Part shown: one piece after another, positions 1 through 8,431 of the stretch | Numbering within the stretch: position 1 is the stretch's first letter | Layout: every line of letters begins with the position of its first letter | DNA from: Saccharospirillum sp. | GTDB taxonomy: Bacteria > Pseudomonadota > Gammaproteobacteria > Pseudomonadales > Natronospirillaceae | Direction: 5' to 3' | Length of the DNA: 64,000 nt | Assembly (NCBI GenBank): GCA_018402545.1 | Contig: JAGYIL010000002.1 | Location: forward strand, 372,001 to 436,000 | Translations under genes and position numbers: made by a program | Notes under the pieces: generated by a model | What the model was told of the DNA's origin: nothing | The model's input: only the letters and a program-made list of their open reading frames with translations | Databases searched by the model: none

Positions 1-3000
1 TCGCCATCTTTCAGCGTCAGGCTGTCACCAGGTTCCGTGGCGCTGATGGCCCCACCGATGGCAACGTCCAGCGCCAGGGTCTGGTCGGCACCGGACAGAT
101 TGTGCACATCCAGCGCCAGCGTGCTCTGATCGCCAAAGGCCATAAAGCGCGGCAGTGCAGCCTCAACCACCAGCCGGTCAGCGACCTCGGTTTCAGCTTC
201 AGTGCTGCCAAAGCTGCGATCGCCCCAGGCGACGACCATCCACTTCACCCGGCCATTGAAGTCGGGCAAGTCGAAACTGACCTCAGCTTCGCCATCGACG
301 AATTCAATGGGTTCCGACAAGTAAGACAGAATGCGCACATCGCTTTTCGGTTCTTCACCACCGCGCGACAACGCATCGTCACTCTCGGCAAAACCGCCAC
401 CGAAACGCTGGCGCACCATGTCGAGCCCTAAATTGTTGATGATGCGGTGGTACACATCCTGATACTGGGCCTCGAACCGGCGCGGTGAGAAGAAAAACCG
501 CTCCGGCTGGGGGCGTTCGTACCGGGTGATATTGAGCACGCCCATGTCGACCAGGGCGACAGTCGCATAGAACCGCTGGTCTGAAAAAGCGTCGGCATCC
601 TCAATGCTCAGCTGAGCGGTGATCGGCCGGTTTGGCTCAACCCGGTCCGGTGCGCTGACCTCTACCTCAAATTCACGATCCGGACGCTGCATCGGCAGGT
701 GAACCAGCCCCAGGGTGCGTTTCGGGGCGACTTCAGTCACCTGATCGGCCGGGGTCAGGATCATCACGGAGACATAGAGGTCGTGCCGGTTCCAGTGGGT
801 CTCGGTGGGCAGTGTAATTTCAGATTCACCGGCCTCAACGTCCTGGTGGGTCGAGTACAGCACGCCCGCCTGGCTTTCGACATTGATCAGCGCACGACCA
901 GAAGCGGGGGCGACTAAACGCAGTGTGGCGGTTTCACCCGGTTCATAGGCGTCCTGATCCAGCGTCAGCGGAATCTGATCGGGCCGCACTACCGAGGAGG
1001 CAGCATCGCTATAGCCGCTGTACTGAGTGCGGAAATAATGCACTGACCGGGCGCCATCGGCGTGGGTGACGTGCAGTTCATAGTCGCCCCACTGAACCGG
1101 CAACTGCACCTCGGCGCCCTCTTCGGTAACGGTGAGGGTGCGGGATTCGGTGACATAGCGGTTGGCGTCGTACTGCCAGCTCCAGCCGCTATCGTCGTCG
1201 AACCACCAGTAATATTCGCGATGGTCTCGAAACAGCTGAACCTTAACTTCGCCATCGATAGCCTCGCCGTCTTTTGACAGCGCAAAGACTTTGAAGCCGA
1301 CATCGGCGTTGGCTGCGGGGCGGTCCCGGAACAGCGGTTCAATGCCCACCAGAGTCTCGAACGGGGGCATCAGGATCAGTTGCTGGTTGCGGGTGACCGG
1401 CCGGCCGCCGCTTTCATACAGGCTGCCGGCGATATTGAACGCCAGGGGTACGTCAACATTGCTCCAGGCATCGGGCAAGGTCAGCAACCCGGAACCGGTT
1501 TCGTCCAGCGTGATGGCCGTCAGGCTCAGGGTATCGTTATCCAGGCTCTGGCGGGCATCGCCGACGGTAAGGTCAGGCCAGGCTTCAAACACCCGGGTGG
1601 TCGGGCGCACCGTGGCCAGGGCATCCACCTCGTTGCCCGCCGCCGGGGCACCGTAAAGATAGTCGCCCTGAACGGGAATGCCCGCCGGCAGTTCGGTCAG
1701 GCGCGGCATGCGTTCGGTGCTTCCCGGGAAGAACGATAGGGTCATTCGTTCCGGCAGGAAGGTCTCGACCTGAAAGCTGTAAATCTCGCGCTGCACGGCA
1801 CGATCGGGCTCGACGATCCACTGCCAGGTGCCGGTGGCGGCATCGTCGGGCAGCGTTACGCTGTGTTGATACAGGCCAGAGGGGCCAGCGCGCCAGACCG
1901 TCTCTTCGATCTTGCGGCCACGGGCGTCGTAGAGGTGGGCCTCCAGTGACGGGTTGGCGATGGGCTGGCCGTCGTAGTCGCGACGCAGCATGTTGATGTT
2001 CACCGTTTCACCTGGCCGGTATAGATCCCGCGGGCCGTAGAGAAAACTTTGCTGTTCACGGTGGCGTTCGGTGACGTTGCTGTAGGCTGATAAATCCAGT
2101 GCCGCCCGGTCGAGGCGAACATAGCTGGTCTGGTTGCCCTGGCGGGCGACAATCAGCCGGGGCCGGTCATTGGTTTCCAGCCGGTGCTGGCCCTGCTCAT
2201 CGGTGCGGGCCACCTGGGTGTAGCCGGACCGGTTCTGCTCGTGCCAGTAATAGGTGAGCTCAACGTCTTCCAGCGGGATACCGCTGCCAATGGCGTTCAG
2301 TTGTACCTGAATCTCACTGCCGTACAGGCGAGCATGGAGGCCGATGTCCGACAGCGTAAAAAAGCGGGTATCAAACTGGTAATTGTAGTCGCCGGGCTGG
2401 CGTAACACCGCCACAAAGAAGCCACTGTCATGCTCGTCGAGCACCGGGTCGAGGTTCAGGTTAACGCTGGTGCGGGTGTTGCTGCGCGGGTCTACAGGGT
2501 AGCGACCGGTATGTACCAGGTCGGCGTAGGCATCGAGTTCATTGAGCGTCGAGTAATAGGTGCGACCGGAATAAAATGTATAAGCCAGAAAGGCCTCGAG
2601 CCGGTCGTCGCGAACACGGAACACATCCAGTTCAACTTCGCTCTGGTTAACCACTGTGACCGGCAAGCCATTTTGAATGTCCCCGACCAGAAACTCGCCC
2701 TGGCTGGCAAAGCTGGCGGAGGCGACCATGGGCCGGGTGGTGATCCGCCACTGGTCTGACTGACGGTTGATGGCCGCATCGGCGATCACCGTCTCTGTAG
2801 TCAGACGTTCGTCGCTGACCGAACGCGGATTGCCGGTAATGCGGATCTGGTAGGTGGTGCTGGGCTCGACAAAGGGCAGCGTCCAGCTGACGCCGCCGTC
2901 ATTGCTGATCCAGTAACTGCCGTCGGCCGGGGCCGGCTGCACAGTGACGAATGCCTCCAGATCCGTCTGTGGATCCAGTGCATCAGTGAACCTCAGCGTT

Positions 3001-3137
3001 AGCGCCGGCGCACCTTCATACTGGGATTCAAACACCGTCGAGACATAGAATTCAGCCAGTGCAGGCTGGGAAAACGCCAGCGCCAGCAACCACAACAACG
3101 CCGCGCCGGACCAGCGCGACACAACAGATCCTTTCAT
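1..3137 (-). CDS. yfhM: alpha-2-macroglobulin family protein (YfhM type), C-terminus outside window
   Basis: Reading the minus strand from ATG at 3137 gives an uninterrupted frame of 1045 codons that leaves the window at base 1. It begins with a signal peptide (MKGSVVSRW, then a hydrophobic stretch ending QPALA) with no lipobox cysteine. YfhM landmarks follow in order: FTLSDIGLHARLYG, YGPRDLYRPGETV, FLPERM, YLYGAPAAGNEV, GSLYESGGRPVTR, YEPGETATLRL, NRHDLYVSV and RFMAFGDQSTLALDVHNLSG, which are strung macroglobulin and bait-region segments. Bacterial homologues are periplasmic or inner-membrane-anchored protease traps, often paired with penicillin-binding protein PbpC. The thioester domain would lie outside the window, so whether the CxEQ thioester is present cannot be judged. 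AAGGA lies about 10 nt before the ATG. Family assignment is strong from the shared motif order. Confidence 0.9.
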   Translation of the reverse strand, partial: MKGSVVSRWSGAALLWLLALAFSQPALAEFYVSTVFESQYEGAPALTLRFTDALDPQTDLEAFVTVQPAPADGSYWISNDGGVSWTLPFVEPSTTYQIRITGNPRSVSDERLTTETVIADAAINRQSDQWRITTRPMVASASFASQGEFLVGDIQNGLPVTVVNQSEVELDVFRVRDDRLEAFLAYTFYSGRTYYSTLNELDAYADLVHTGRYPVDPRSNTRTSVNLNLDPVLDEHDSGFFVAVLRQPGDYNYQFDTRFFTLSDIGLHARLYGSEIQVQLNAIGSGIPLEDVELTYYWHEQNRSGYTQVARTDEQGQHRLETNDRPRLIVARQGNQTSYVRLDRAALDLSAYSNVTERHREQQSFLYGPRDLYRPGETVNINMLRRDYDGQPIANPSLEAHLYDARGRKIEETVWRAGPSGLYQHSVTLPDDAATGTWQWIVEPDRAVQREIYSFQVETFLPERMTLSFFPGSTERMPRLTELPAGIPVQGDYLYGAPAAGNEVDALATVRPTTRVFEAWPDLTVGDARQSLDNDTLSLTAITLDETGSGLLTLPDAWSNVDVPLAFNIAGSLYESGGRPVTRNQQLILMPPFETLVGIEPLFRDRPAANADVGFKVFALSKDGEAIDGEVKVQLFRDHREYYWWFDDDSGWSWQYDANRYVTESRTLTVTEEGAEVQLPVQWGDYELHVTHADGARSVHYFRTQYSGYSDAASSVVRPDQIPLTLDQDAYEPGETATLRLVAPASGRALINVESQAGVLYSTHQDVEAGESEITLPTETHWNRHDLYVSVMILTPADQVTEVAPKRTLGLVHLPMQRPDREFEVEVSAPDRVEPNRPITAQLSIEDADAFSDQRFYATVALVDMGVLNITRYERPQPERFFFSPRRFEAQYQDVYHRIINNLGLDMVRQRFGGGFAESDDALSRGGEEPKSDVRILSYLSEPIEFVDGEAEVSFDLPDFNGRVKWMVVAWGDRSFGSTEAETEVADRLVVEAALPRFMAFGDQSTLALDVHNLSGADQTLALDVAIGGAISATEPGDSLTLKDG

Positions 3138-3279
3138 CTCAACAATCCTTGAGTTTGAGTCAGAATTTGGAGTATACCCAAAGTATTGAAGAAAAAACGA
3201 CGTGTGACAGACTTCAGGGAAACCGGTCACAAACGCAGTTGGTTTTGGCCTTCCAGACTGCCACCTGGCCAGGGAAACG

Positions 3280-4521
3280 ATGCTAGCCATGACGCTACAA
3301 CAACAGCTCGACGAACTCTATCAAACCGAATCCCGCCGGGTTCAGGCCACCCTGATTCGTCTGCTCGGTGATTTCGAACTGGCCGAAGAAGCGATGCAGG
3401 AAGCCTTTTTCGCTGCCCTGCACCAATGGCCGGAAGAAGGCCTGCCGGACAACCCCACCGCCTGGCTGATTCGAACCGGCCAGCGCCGCGGGATCGACCA
3501 GATTCGCAAGCGCCAGACCGCCCGCAAATACCAGCACCTTGCTGACGCCGAGGAAGCTTTCGACCCGGAGCAGGATCACGACGCCATAAGCGACGATATG
3601 CTGCGGCTGATCTTCACCTGCTGTCACCCGAGCCTGACCCAGGAGGCGCAGCTGGCGCTGACGCTCAGGGAAATGTGCGGCCTGACCACAGAGCAGGTTG
3701 CCAGCGCTCTGCTGCAAAAAACCACGACGGTGGCGCAGCGCATCGTTCGTGCCAAGAACAAGATCCGCGCAGCGGGCATTCCCTACGAAGTACCGGAGCG
3801 AAAAGAGTTGCCTGAGCGTCTCGGCAGCGTTCTGAAAGTGGTCTATCTGATGTTCAACGAGGGGTATTCCGGCAGCGATGGCGAACAGGTGGTCAAGGTC
3901 GACCTGGCCGAGGAAGCCATTCGCCTCGCCGGCCAACTGGCAGATCTGCTGCCCGATTCCGAAGTCTGCGGCCTGCTGGCGCTGATGCTATTCCACGATG
4001 CTCGCAAAGCCGCCCGGCAGGACGACCATGGCGACCTGATCACCCTGGAAGACCAGGACCGCTCACTCTGGGATGCCGAGCAGATCGCCATCGGTCGCCA
4101 GTGGCTGAACCGGGCCGCAGCCGCCACACCGGCCGGCCCCTATACCCTGCAAGCCGCCATCGCCGCAGCCCATGCCGAGTCGGGCGATGCCGACCACACC
4201 GACTGGCACCAGATCGTCGCGTTATACGAGGCGCTCTACCAACAGATCCCCTCACCCGTCATCGCACTAAACCGGGCTGTCGCGGTGGCCATGCGCGATG
4301 GTCCGGCAACAGGCCTGGCATTGCTCGATCAACTGGAAAGCCAGAAAGCCATTCAGGCCTACTACCTCTATCACGCTGCCCGTGCAGACCTGCATCGGCG
4401 CCTGGGTAATCACAAAGAGGCAATAAGTGCCTATGAACGGGCACTGGCGTTAACCCAACAAGGACCCGAGCAACGCTTTTTGAATCGGCGTCTGAGTCAA
4501 CTGTCTAGCCCCCAATTGTAA
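3280..4521 (+). CDS. RNA polymerase sigma factor, ECF42 (SigJ-like) group with C-terminal extension
   Basis: 413 residues. The first ~165 hold sigma region 2 (FELAEEAMQEAF, WLIRTGQRRGIDQIRKR) and region 4 (LALTLREMCGLTTEQVASALL, TTTVAQRIVRAKNKIR). A ~230-residue extension follows, containing LKVVYLMFNEGYS and a TPR-like end (YYLYHAARADLHRRLG, AISAYERALALT), which is the hallmark of ECF42. No anti-sigma gene is adjacent. ECF42 factors are characteristically linked to DGPF (YCII-domain) proteins, and two follow here at 4769 and 5623. The start at 3280 has AGGGA five bases upstream; ATG 3289 is an alternative. Transcription is likely monocistronic, because a structured repeat lies directly downstream. 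The inducing signal is not visible in the sequence. Confidence 0.9.
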   Translation: MLAMTLQQQLDELYQTESRRVQATLIRLLGDFELAEEAMQEAFFAALHQWPEEGLPDNPTAWLIRTGQRRGIDQIRKRQTARKYQHLADAEEAFDPEQDHDAISDDMLRLIFTCCHPSLTQEAQLALTLREMCGLTTEQVASALLQKTTTVAQRIVRAKNKIRAAGIPYEVPERKELPERLGSVLKVVYLMFNEGYSGSDGEQVVKVDLAEEAIRLAGQLADLLPDSEVCGLLALMLFHDARKAARQDDHGDLITLEDQDRSLWDAEQIAIGRQWLNRAAAATPAGPYTLQAAIAAAHAESGDADHTDWHQIVALYEALYQQIPSPVIALNRAVAVAMRDGPATGLALLDQLESQKAIQAYYLYHAARADLHRRLGNHKEAISAYERALALTQQGPEQRFLNRRLSQLSSPQL

Positions 4522-4545
4522 GGTTGGCCTGGTAGCCTGACGGTC

Positions 4546-4658
4546 GTACCAGCGACTGGGTAGGCCTATCCGGGGTCGGCGTGAATCCGTCCCTGGAGCC
4601 TAGGCCGCAGCATCACTGCTGCGGACTACCCCGGATAGACCTACCCAGTCACCGGTAC
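4546..4658 (+). repeat. three-way-junction intergenic repeat, copy 1
   Basis: Outer arms 4554-4575 and 4629-4650 (22 bp, one mismatch) read GACTGGGTAGGCCTATCC and its complement. They are extended by GTACC/GGTAC at 4546 and 4654. The core holds GGC..TCC..GGAGCC (hairpin A) and CCGCAGCA-tcac-TGCTGCGG (hairpin B). The copy lies between the ECF42 gene and the DGPF operon. There is no U-tract, so it is not a classical terminator. Confidence 0.85.
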
Positions 4659-4706
4659 TTGCTGTTCTGCCACCCGGAAATCTAGAGCGAATAAATATTT
4701 TAATTC

Positions 4707-4733
4707 TGTCGATTTGCTCCTTTCCCACACGAC
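4707..4733 (+). promoter_or_regulatory. putative ECF42-dependent promoter of the DGPF operon
   Basis: TGTCGA (4707-4712), 17 bases, then CGAC (4730-4733), 35 bp before the DGPF start at 4769. The ECF42 group is known to recognise TGTCGA at -35 and a CGA-type -10. No equivalent pair is visible before the sigma gene itself, which suggests the factor drives its partner genes rather than itself. This is motif matching by eye. Confidence 0.7.
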
Positions 4734-4768
4734 ATAAGGTTGAACACAACAACAAAGGAACTGCAGTT

Positions 4769-5599
4769 ATGAAATACATGCTGATTCGCAAGGCCGATGC
4801 CGACACTGAAAACGGTGTTATGCCGTCACAATCTTTGCTGCAAGCCATGGGTGAATATAACGAACGGTTGCAACAAGCCGGTGTGCTTGAAACCGGGCAA
4901 GGGCTTACGCCCAGTCGGGAAGGCTGTCGTATCGAATTTAAAGACGGTGAAGCGATGGTTACTGATGGCCCCTTTGCGGAAACTAAAGAACTTATCGCGG
5001 GCTATACGATGCTAAACGTTCGCTCCAAAGAAGAAGCCATTGAATGGGCCCGGCAATGGCCGCCTGAAGATGCCGAAAAAGGTCTGTGCCTGGAATTGCG
5101 TCGTGTCTATGAAATGGCCGATTTCGAACCCGGCGCGGGGCTGGATACCCATCTGAAGCTAGCGGAGAAAATGGCCCGGTTGCCCAGTGGGCTGAACATT
5201 CACCTGGAGTTCCATGGCAATTGCCGTGAGGCCCTGACCTTTTATGCTGAGGTTCTCGGCGGTGATCTTGAGCCGTTTTTTACCCACGGTGAAAGCCCGG
5301 ATAAAAGTCCGTTTCCCGCCAGCCGGAACGACAAGATTCTACATGGATCGGTGAATCTTGGTGGCCGTCGATTGATGGGTGCGGATATGCCCGAAGGCGC
5401 CTACAGTCGTCCGCAGGGCGCCATGGTGCAGCTCGATTATCTGGATCCGGAACGGGCGGGTGACATTTTTAACGCTCTGGCTGAGGGCGGCCAGGTGATT
5501 ATGCCGTTCGATCACACCTTTTGGGCCTATCGTTTTGGCATGGTGACCGACCGGTTCGGCATCGGTTGGATGATCAACTGCACTGAAAAACCGGAATAA
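4769..5599 (+). CDS. DGPF (YCII) domain fused to a PhnB-like VOC domain
   Basis: 276 residues. Residues 1-115 are a YCII/DGPF domain with the signature TDGPFAETKELIAGY. Residues ~140-272 are a vicinal-oxygen-chelate domain of the PhnB / 3-demethylubiquinone-methyltransferase-like type (IHLEFHGNCREALTFYAEVLGG, MPFDHTFWAYRFGMVTDRFGIGWMINC). The reaction is unknown. DGPF proteins are the conserved partners of ECF42 sigma factors. The gene has AAGGA about 12 nt before the ATG and an ECF42-type promoter upstream. It is followed after 23 nt by a second DGPF gene, so they are probably one transcript. Fusion of the two folds in one chain is less usual than separate genes. Confidence 0.85.
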   Translation: MKYMLIRKADADTENGVMPSQSLLQAMGEYNERLQQAGVLETGQGLTPSREGCRIEFKDGEAMVTDGPFAETKELIAGYTMLNVRSKEEAIEWARQWPPEDAEKGLCLELRRVYEMADFEPGAGLDTHLKLAEKMARLPSGLNIHLEFHGNCREALTFYAEVLGGDLEPFFTHGESPDKSPFPASRNDKILHGSVNLGGRRLMGADMPEGAYSRPQGAMVQLDYLDPERAGDIFNALAEGGQVIMPFDHTFWAYRFGMVTDRFGIGWMINCTEKPE

Positions 5600-5622
5600 A
5601 CCTAACCGTAAAGGAGTCTCAG

Positions 5623-5982
5623 ATGAAATACGTCGCTTTGGTGTATTACCCGGAAAGCACGATCAACGCCATGACCGAACAGGAGTGGCATGACCTGAAT
5701 CAGGAGTGCATCGGGTGTGTGGAACGGCTCAGCAGTCAGGGCAAGTTCCTTGCCGGTCAGGCGCTGCATCCGGTTGAAACTGCTACGACGGTTCGGGTCA
5801 GAGATGGCGAGGTATTGATGTCGGATGGCCCCTTTGCGGAAACCAAGGAGCAGCTCGCAGGTTTTTACCTGCTGGATGCGGTCGATCTGAATGAGGCTTT
5901 ACAGCTGGCCAGCCGAATTCCGCCAGCGAAGCTTGGCAGCATTGAGGTCAGGCCGGTACGCGAGTTGCCGCCGAAAGACTAA
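5623..5982 (+). CDS. DGPF-domain (YCII family) protein
   Basis: 119 residues forming a single YCII/DGPF domain: MKYVALVYYPES at the start and SDGPFAETKEQLAGFYLLDA in the middle, ending in IEVRPVRELPP. The ferredoxin-like fold resembles YciI, but no function is established. AAAGGAG sits 7 nt before the ATG. It is the second gene of the presumed ECF42 regulon, 23 nt after the DGPF-VOC fusion, with the DUF1428 gene 49 nt downstream. This is the usual companion of ECF42 sigma factors. Confidence 0.88.
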   Translation: MKYVALVYYPESTINAMTEQEWHDLNQECIGCVERLSSQGKFLAGQALHPVETATTVRVRDGEVLMSDGPFAETKEQLAGFYLLDAVDLNEALQLASRIPPAKLGSIEVRPVRELPPKD

Positions 5983-6031
5983 GGGAGGCGCCGCGTGAAT
6001 TATTCGGAGCCTTCATAAGAGGAGACATATC

Positions 6032-6385
6032 ATGAGCTACATTGATGGATTCGTAGCGGCCGTGCCGACGGCCAATAAAGAGCGTTACATCAAACACGCC
6101 AATGAGGCGGCGGACGTGTTCAAGGAACATGGCGTCCTGAATGTCATTGAGTGCTGGGGTGATGACGTGCCAGAGGGCGAAGTCACGTCTTTTCCCCTGG
6201 CGGTGCAGTGCAAGCCGGATGAAACCGTGGTGTTTTCCTGGATTGTCTGGCCTTCCAAAGCGGTACGAAATGAGCGAATCGCCAAGGTGATGGCAGACCC
6301 CCGTCTCGGCCCCGATGTGAACCCCATGCCGTTTGATGGCAAGCGACTCATTTACGGCGGGTTTGAACGTGTGGTTGACCGTTAA
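6032..6385 (+). CDS. DUF1428 family protein
   Basis: 117 residues matching the DUF1428 pattern: MSYIDGFVAAVPTANKERY, IECWGDDVPEGEVTSFP, ETVVFSWIVWPSKAVRNE and PFDGKRLIYGGFE. This is a small alpha/beta-barrel-like fold of the dimeric ferredoxin-like class whose function is unknown. AGAGGAG precedes the ATG by 9 nt. It probably belongs to the DGPF transcript, since DUF1428 genes recur near such clusters. Its 3' end overlaps the convergent diguanylate cyclase gene by 4 bp, leaving no room for a terminator. Confidence 0.85.
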   Translation: MSYIDGFVAAVPTANKERYIKHANEAADVFKEHGVLNVIECWGDDVPEGEVTSFPLAVQCKPDETVVFSWIVWPSKAVRNERIAKVMADPRLGPDVNPMPFDGKRLIYGGFERVVDR

Positions 6386-7554
6386 GCGGGAGCCCCCTGT
6401 TCTGGCGCAGGCGTCTGGGCAGGGTGGTGGAAGATCACCTTGTTACGCCCTTTCGATTTGGCGCTGTACAGGGCGTGATCGGCCTGTAACAGCATGTCCT
6501 GAACATTGGTGTGGTGTTTCTGGCGCTGCACGCCGCCCACGCTCACTGTGATCTGAATGGCCTGGCCGTCGATCATCAGCGGCTTATGAGCCAGGCATCG
6601 GCACAGGCGCTGGGCGATATCCTCAGCTTCGCGGGCATCGATACCGGGTAACGTAACCGCGAATTCCTCACCGCCCAGGCGGGCGAGAATGTCCCGTTCA
6701 CGCAATTCGGCTTGCAAGGTTCGGGCGGCCAGTTGCAGGCACTGGTCGCCAACCGCGTGACCCCACTGGTCGTTAACCTGTTTAAAGTAATCCAGATCGA
6801 CCATCAACACACTGAAGGTCGATCCGACGCGAACCGACTCGTCGAACAGGCCGTCGGAGAGGTTGAAAAATGCGCGGCGGTTGTATAACTGGGTCAGTTC
6901 GTCCTGGTTGGCCAGTCGTTTCAGACGTTGTTCGGTCGCTACATAAACCAGTAACGGGAACAGCATCGCCGTACCGGTGGTCAGCAGAATGTGGCTGGCA
7001 AGCACCATCTCATAGACCCAGCCCTGATTACCTGAGCCCAGCGACAGGCCTGCCAGCACCAGCATCACCACCGCATGGGCTGCATAGAGGGTGAGCAATA
7101 GCAAGCGCGGCGCGGGGTTGCGCAGGGAAAGCTGACGGATCCACAGGGCGCCAACGGCGAAACAGCCGGCCATCAGCAGCGCAGTCACCGCGCTGAACAA
7201 GGCTTTGTTGGGATAGCTCGCGACAAGAGCGGCAACCGTCAGCAAGAAAGCGGTGAGTAGTCGGGTTTTTGTTACTCTGAGCGGCAAATCCGCCCCGATA
7301 AAATCTCGAATGCCAAGAATGGCAAGAATAGGTGCGGCCAATAACATCAGGTTCGCCAGCCCATAGGTCAGAATGGGTAACTCAATGGTGACCCGGGCAC
7401 TGGCCAGCGCAACGCCGAGCGAGAAGACCAGGCAAGACAACGCCCAATACAAGAAGCACGGCTTACGCTTGCTCAGATCGTAAATGACGACCATCAGCAG
7501 TCCGAGCAGGGCATTCAGGATCAGTGTGATGACTATCAGAGTCGGCAGATGCAC
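6382..7554 (-). CDS. membrane-bound diguanylate cyclase (GGDEF)
   Basis: 390 residues from a GTG start with AGAGGA upstream. About seven transmembrane segments occupy residues 1-215 and do not match a named sensor domain. A GGDEF domain follows (DELTQLYNRRAF, VLMVDLDYFKQVNDQWGH). The active-site loop is GGEEF. Five residues before it stands RERD, an RxxD inhibitory site, so product feedback is expected. It should synthesise cyclic di-GMP from two GTP at the inner membrane in response to an unknown signal. The C-terminus is a short Pro/Ala tail. It is monocistronic and convergent with the DUF1428 gene. Confidence 0.92.
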   Translation of the reverse strand: MHLPTLIVITLILNALLGLLMVVIYDLSKRKPCFLYWALSCLVFSLGVALASARVTIELPILTYGLANLMLLAAPILAILGIRDFIGADLPLRVTKTRLLTAFLLTVAALVASYPNKALFSAVTALLMAGCFAVGALWIRQLSLRNPAPRLLLLTLYAAHAVVMLVLAGLSLGSGNQGWVYEMVLASHILLTTGTAMLFPLLVYVATEQRLKRLANQDELTQLYNRRAFFNLSDGLFDESVRVGSTFSVLMVDLDYFKQVNDQWGHAVGDQCLQLAARTLQAELRERDILARLGGEEFAVTLPGIDAREAEDIAQRLCRCLAHKPLMIDGQAIQITVSVGGVQRQKHHTNVQDMLLQADHALYSAKSKGRNKVIFHHPAQTPAPEQGAPA

Positions 7555-7715
7555 CGGTTTCCTCTTGGGCGCGCGCGTGGCACAACAGAATAGCCCATGG
7601 CGTTTTGAAATTCACATCGGTCAAGTAGAGTGCCATTTTTAAATAACAGCCTGCCCGGCGCACCGGGCAATCACAAACCCGGTATACTAACGCCGTAAAC
7701 CCTTAAGGCGGCTTC

Positions 7716-8213
7716 ATGCAGATCTCAACCTTTACAGTGAGGCTAAATCCCGATGAAGAAAACTGCCAAAAAACTGACCGGAAATCGAAAACCATGACGA
7801 ATACGTCAACACATCGGCGCACGACGCCATTGACCGTTTATGGTGCTGCCGTCTTCATGGTCGCGCTTGCAATCGCCTATTCAAATGACATGGTGCCCAG
7901 AACGCTGGTGTCGCTCTATCTGGTCATGAGCCTTCTCTGTTATGCCGCCTATGCACTGGATAAAGAAGCCGCCCAAAACGGCCGCTGGCGCATCGCCGAA
8001 AACAGCCTTCACCTGCTGGCCCTGTTTGGTGGCTGGCCGGGTGCCCGCATCGCCCAGCACCGGTTCCGGCACAAGACGCAAAAAACGGCTTTCCGCCGCC
8101 TGTTCTGGGTAACGGTTGTGTTGAATCTGGCGGCACTCGCCTGGCTAATGACACCCGACGGATCCGCTGCCTTGGATGGTTTTCTTACTGAGCTCTATCA
8201 GGCGCTGCCCTGA
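7716..8213 (+). CDS. DUF1294 membrane protein
   Basis: 165 residues if the ATG at 7716 (AAGGCGG 5 nt upstream) is used; ATG 7794 would give 139 residues starting MTNTSTHRR. The body matches DUF1294: MVPRTLVSLYLVMSLLCYAAYALDK, then LLALFGGWPGARIAQHRFRHKTQK and a last hydrophobic helix, giving three or four membrane segments. DUF1294 is often fused to an N-terminal cold-shock domain. Here the N-terminal 26 residues are polar and not recognisable as one, so either the short form is native or the start is at 7794. Function is unknown. It is convergent with kynA, with repeat copy 2 between them. Confidence 0.82.
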   Translation: MQISTFTVRLNPDEENCQKTDRKSKTMTNTSTHRRTTPLTVYGAAVFMVALAIAYSNDMVPRTLVSLYLVMSLLCYAAYALDKEAAQNGRWRIAENSLHLLALFGGWPGARIAQHRFRHKTQKTAFRRLFWVTVVLNLAALAWLMTPDGSAALDGFLTELYQALP

Positions 8214-8222
8214 AGTTTACCA

Positions 8223-8422
8223 ACTCAAGTTTCGGAGTTCGCACTGGTGACCAGCAGCGGATGCCGGTAGTGCCTCTGTGGGGAAGTCCGCAACATGGGT
8301 GTTGCGGCCTAGGCTCCATGGATGGATTGAGTGGGCGGCATTCCGCCCGACCCCACAGAGGCACTACCGGTAGCCGACGCGGCCCATTGCCACCCAATAA
8401 ACCCGAACTCCGAAACTTGAGT
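8223..8422 (-). repeat. three-way-junction intergenic repeat, copy 2 (long-loop variant)
   Basis: Outermost arms 8223-8241 and 8404-8422 are a perfect 19-bp inverted repeat (ACTCAAGTTTCGGAGTTCG). Inner arms 8264-8283 and 8351-8370 are a perfect 20-bp inverted repeat (CCGGTAGTGCCTCTGTGGGG). The core is in reverse orientation. In place of the short bulge of hairpin A it carries an extra mini-hairpin (GGGCGG-cat-CCGCCC region). The copy separates the convergent DUF1294 and kynA genes. Confidence 0.9.
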
Positions 8423-8431
8423 GACTATCGC

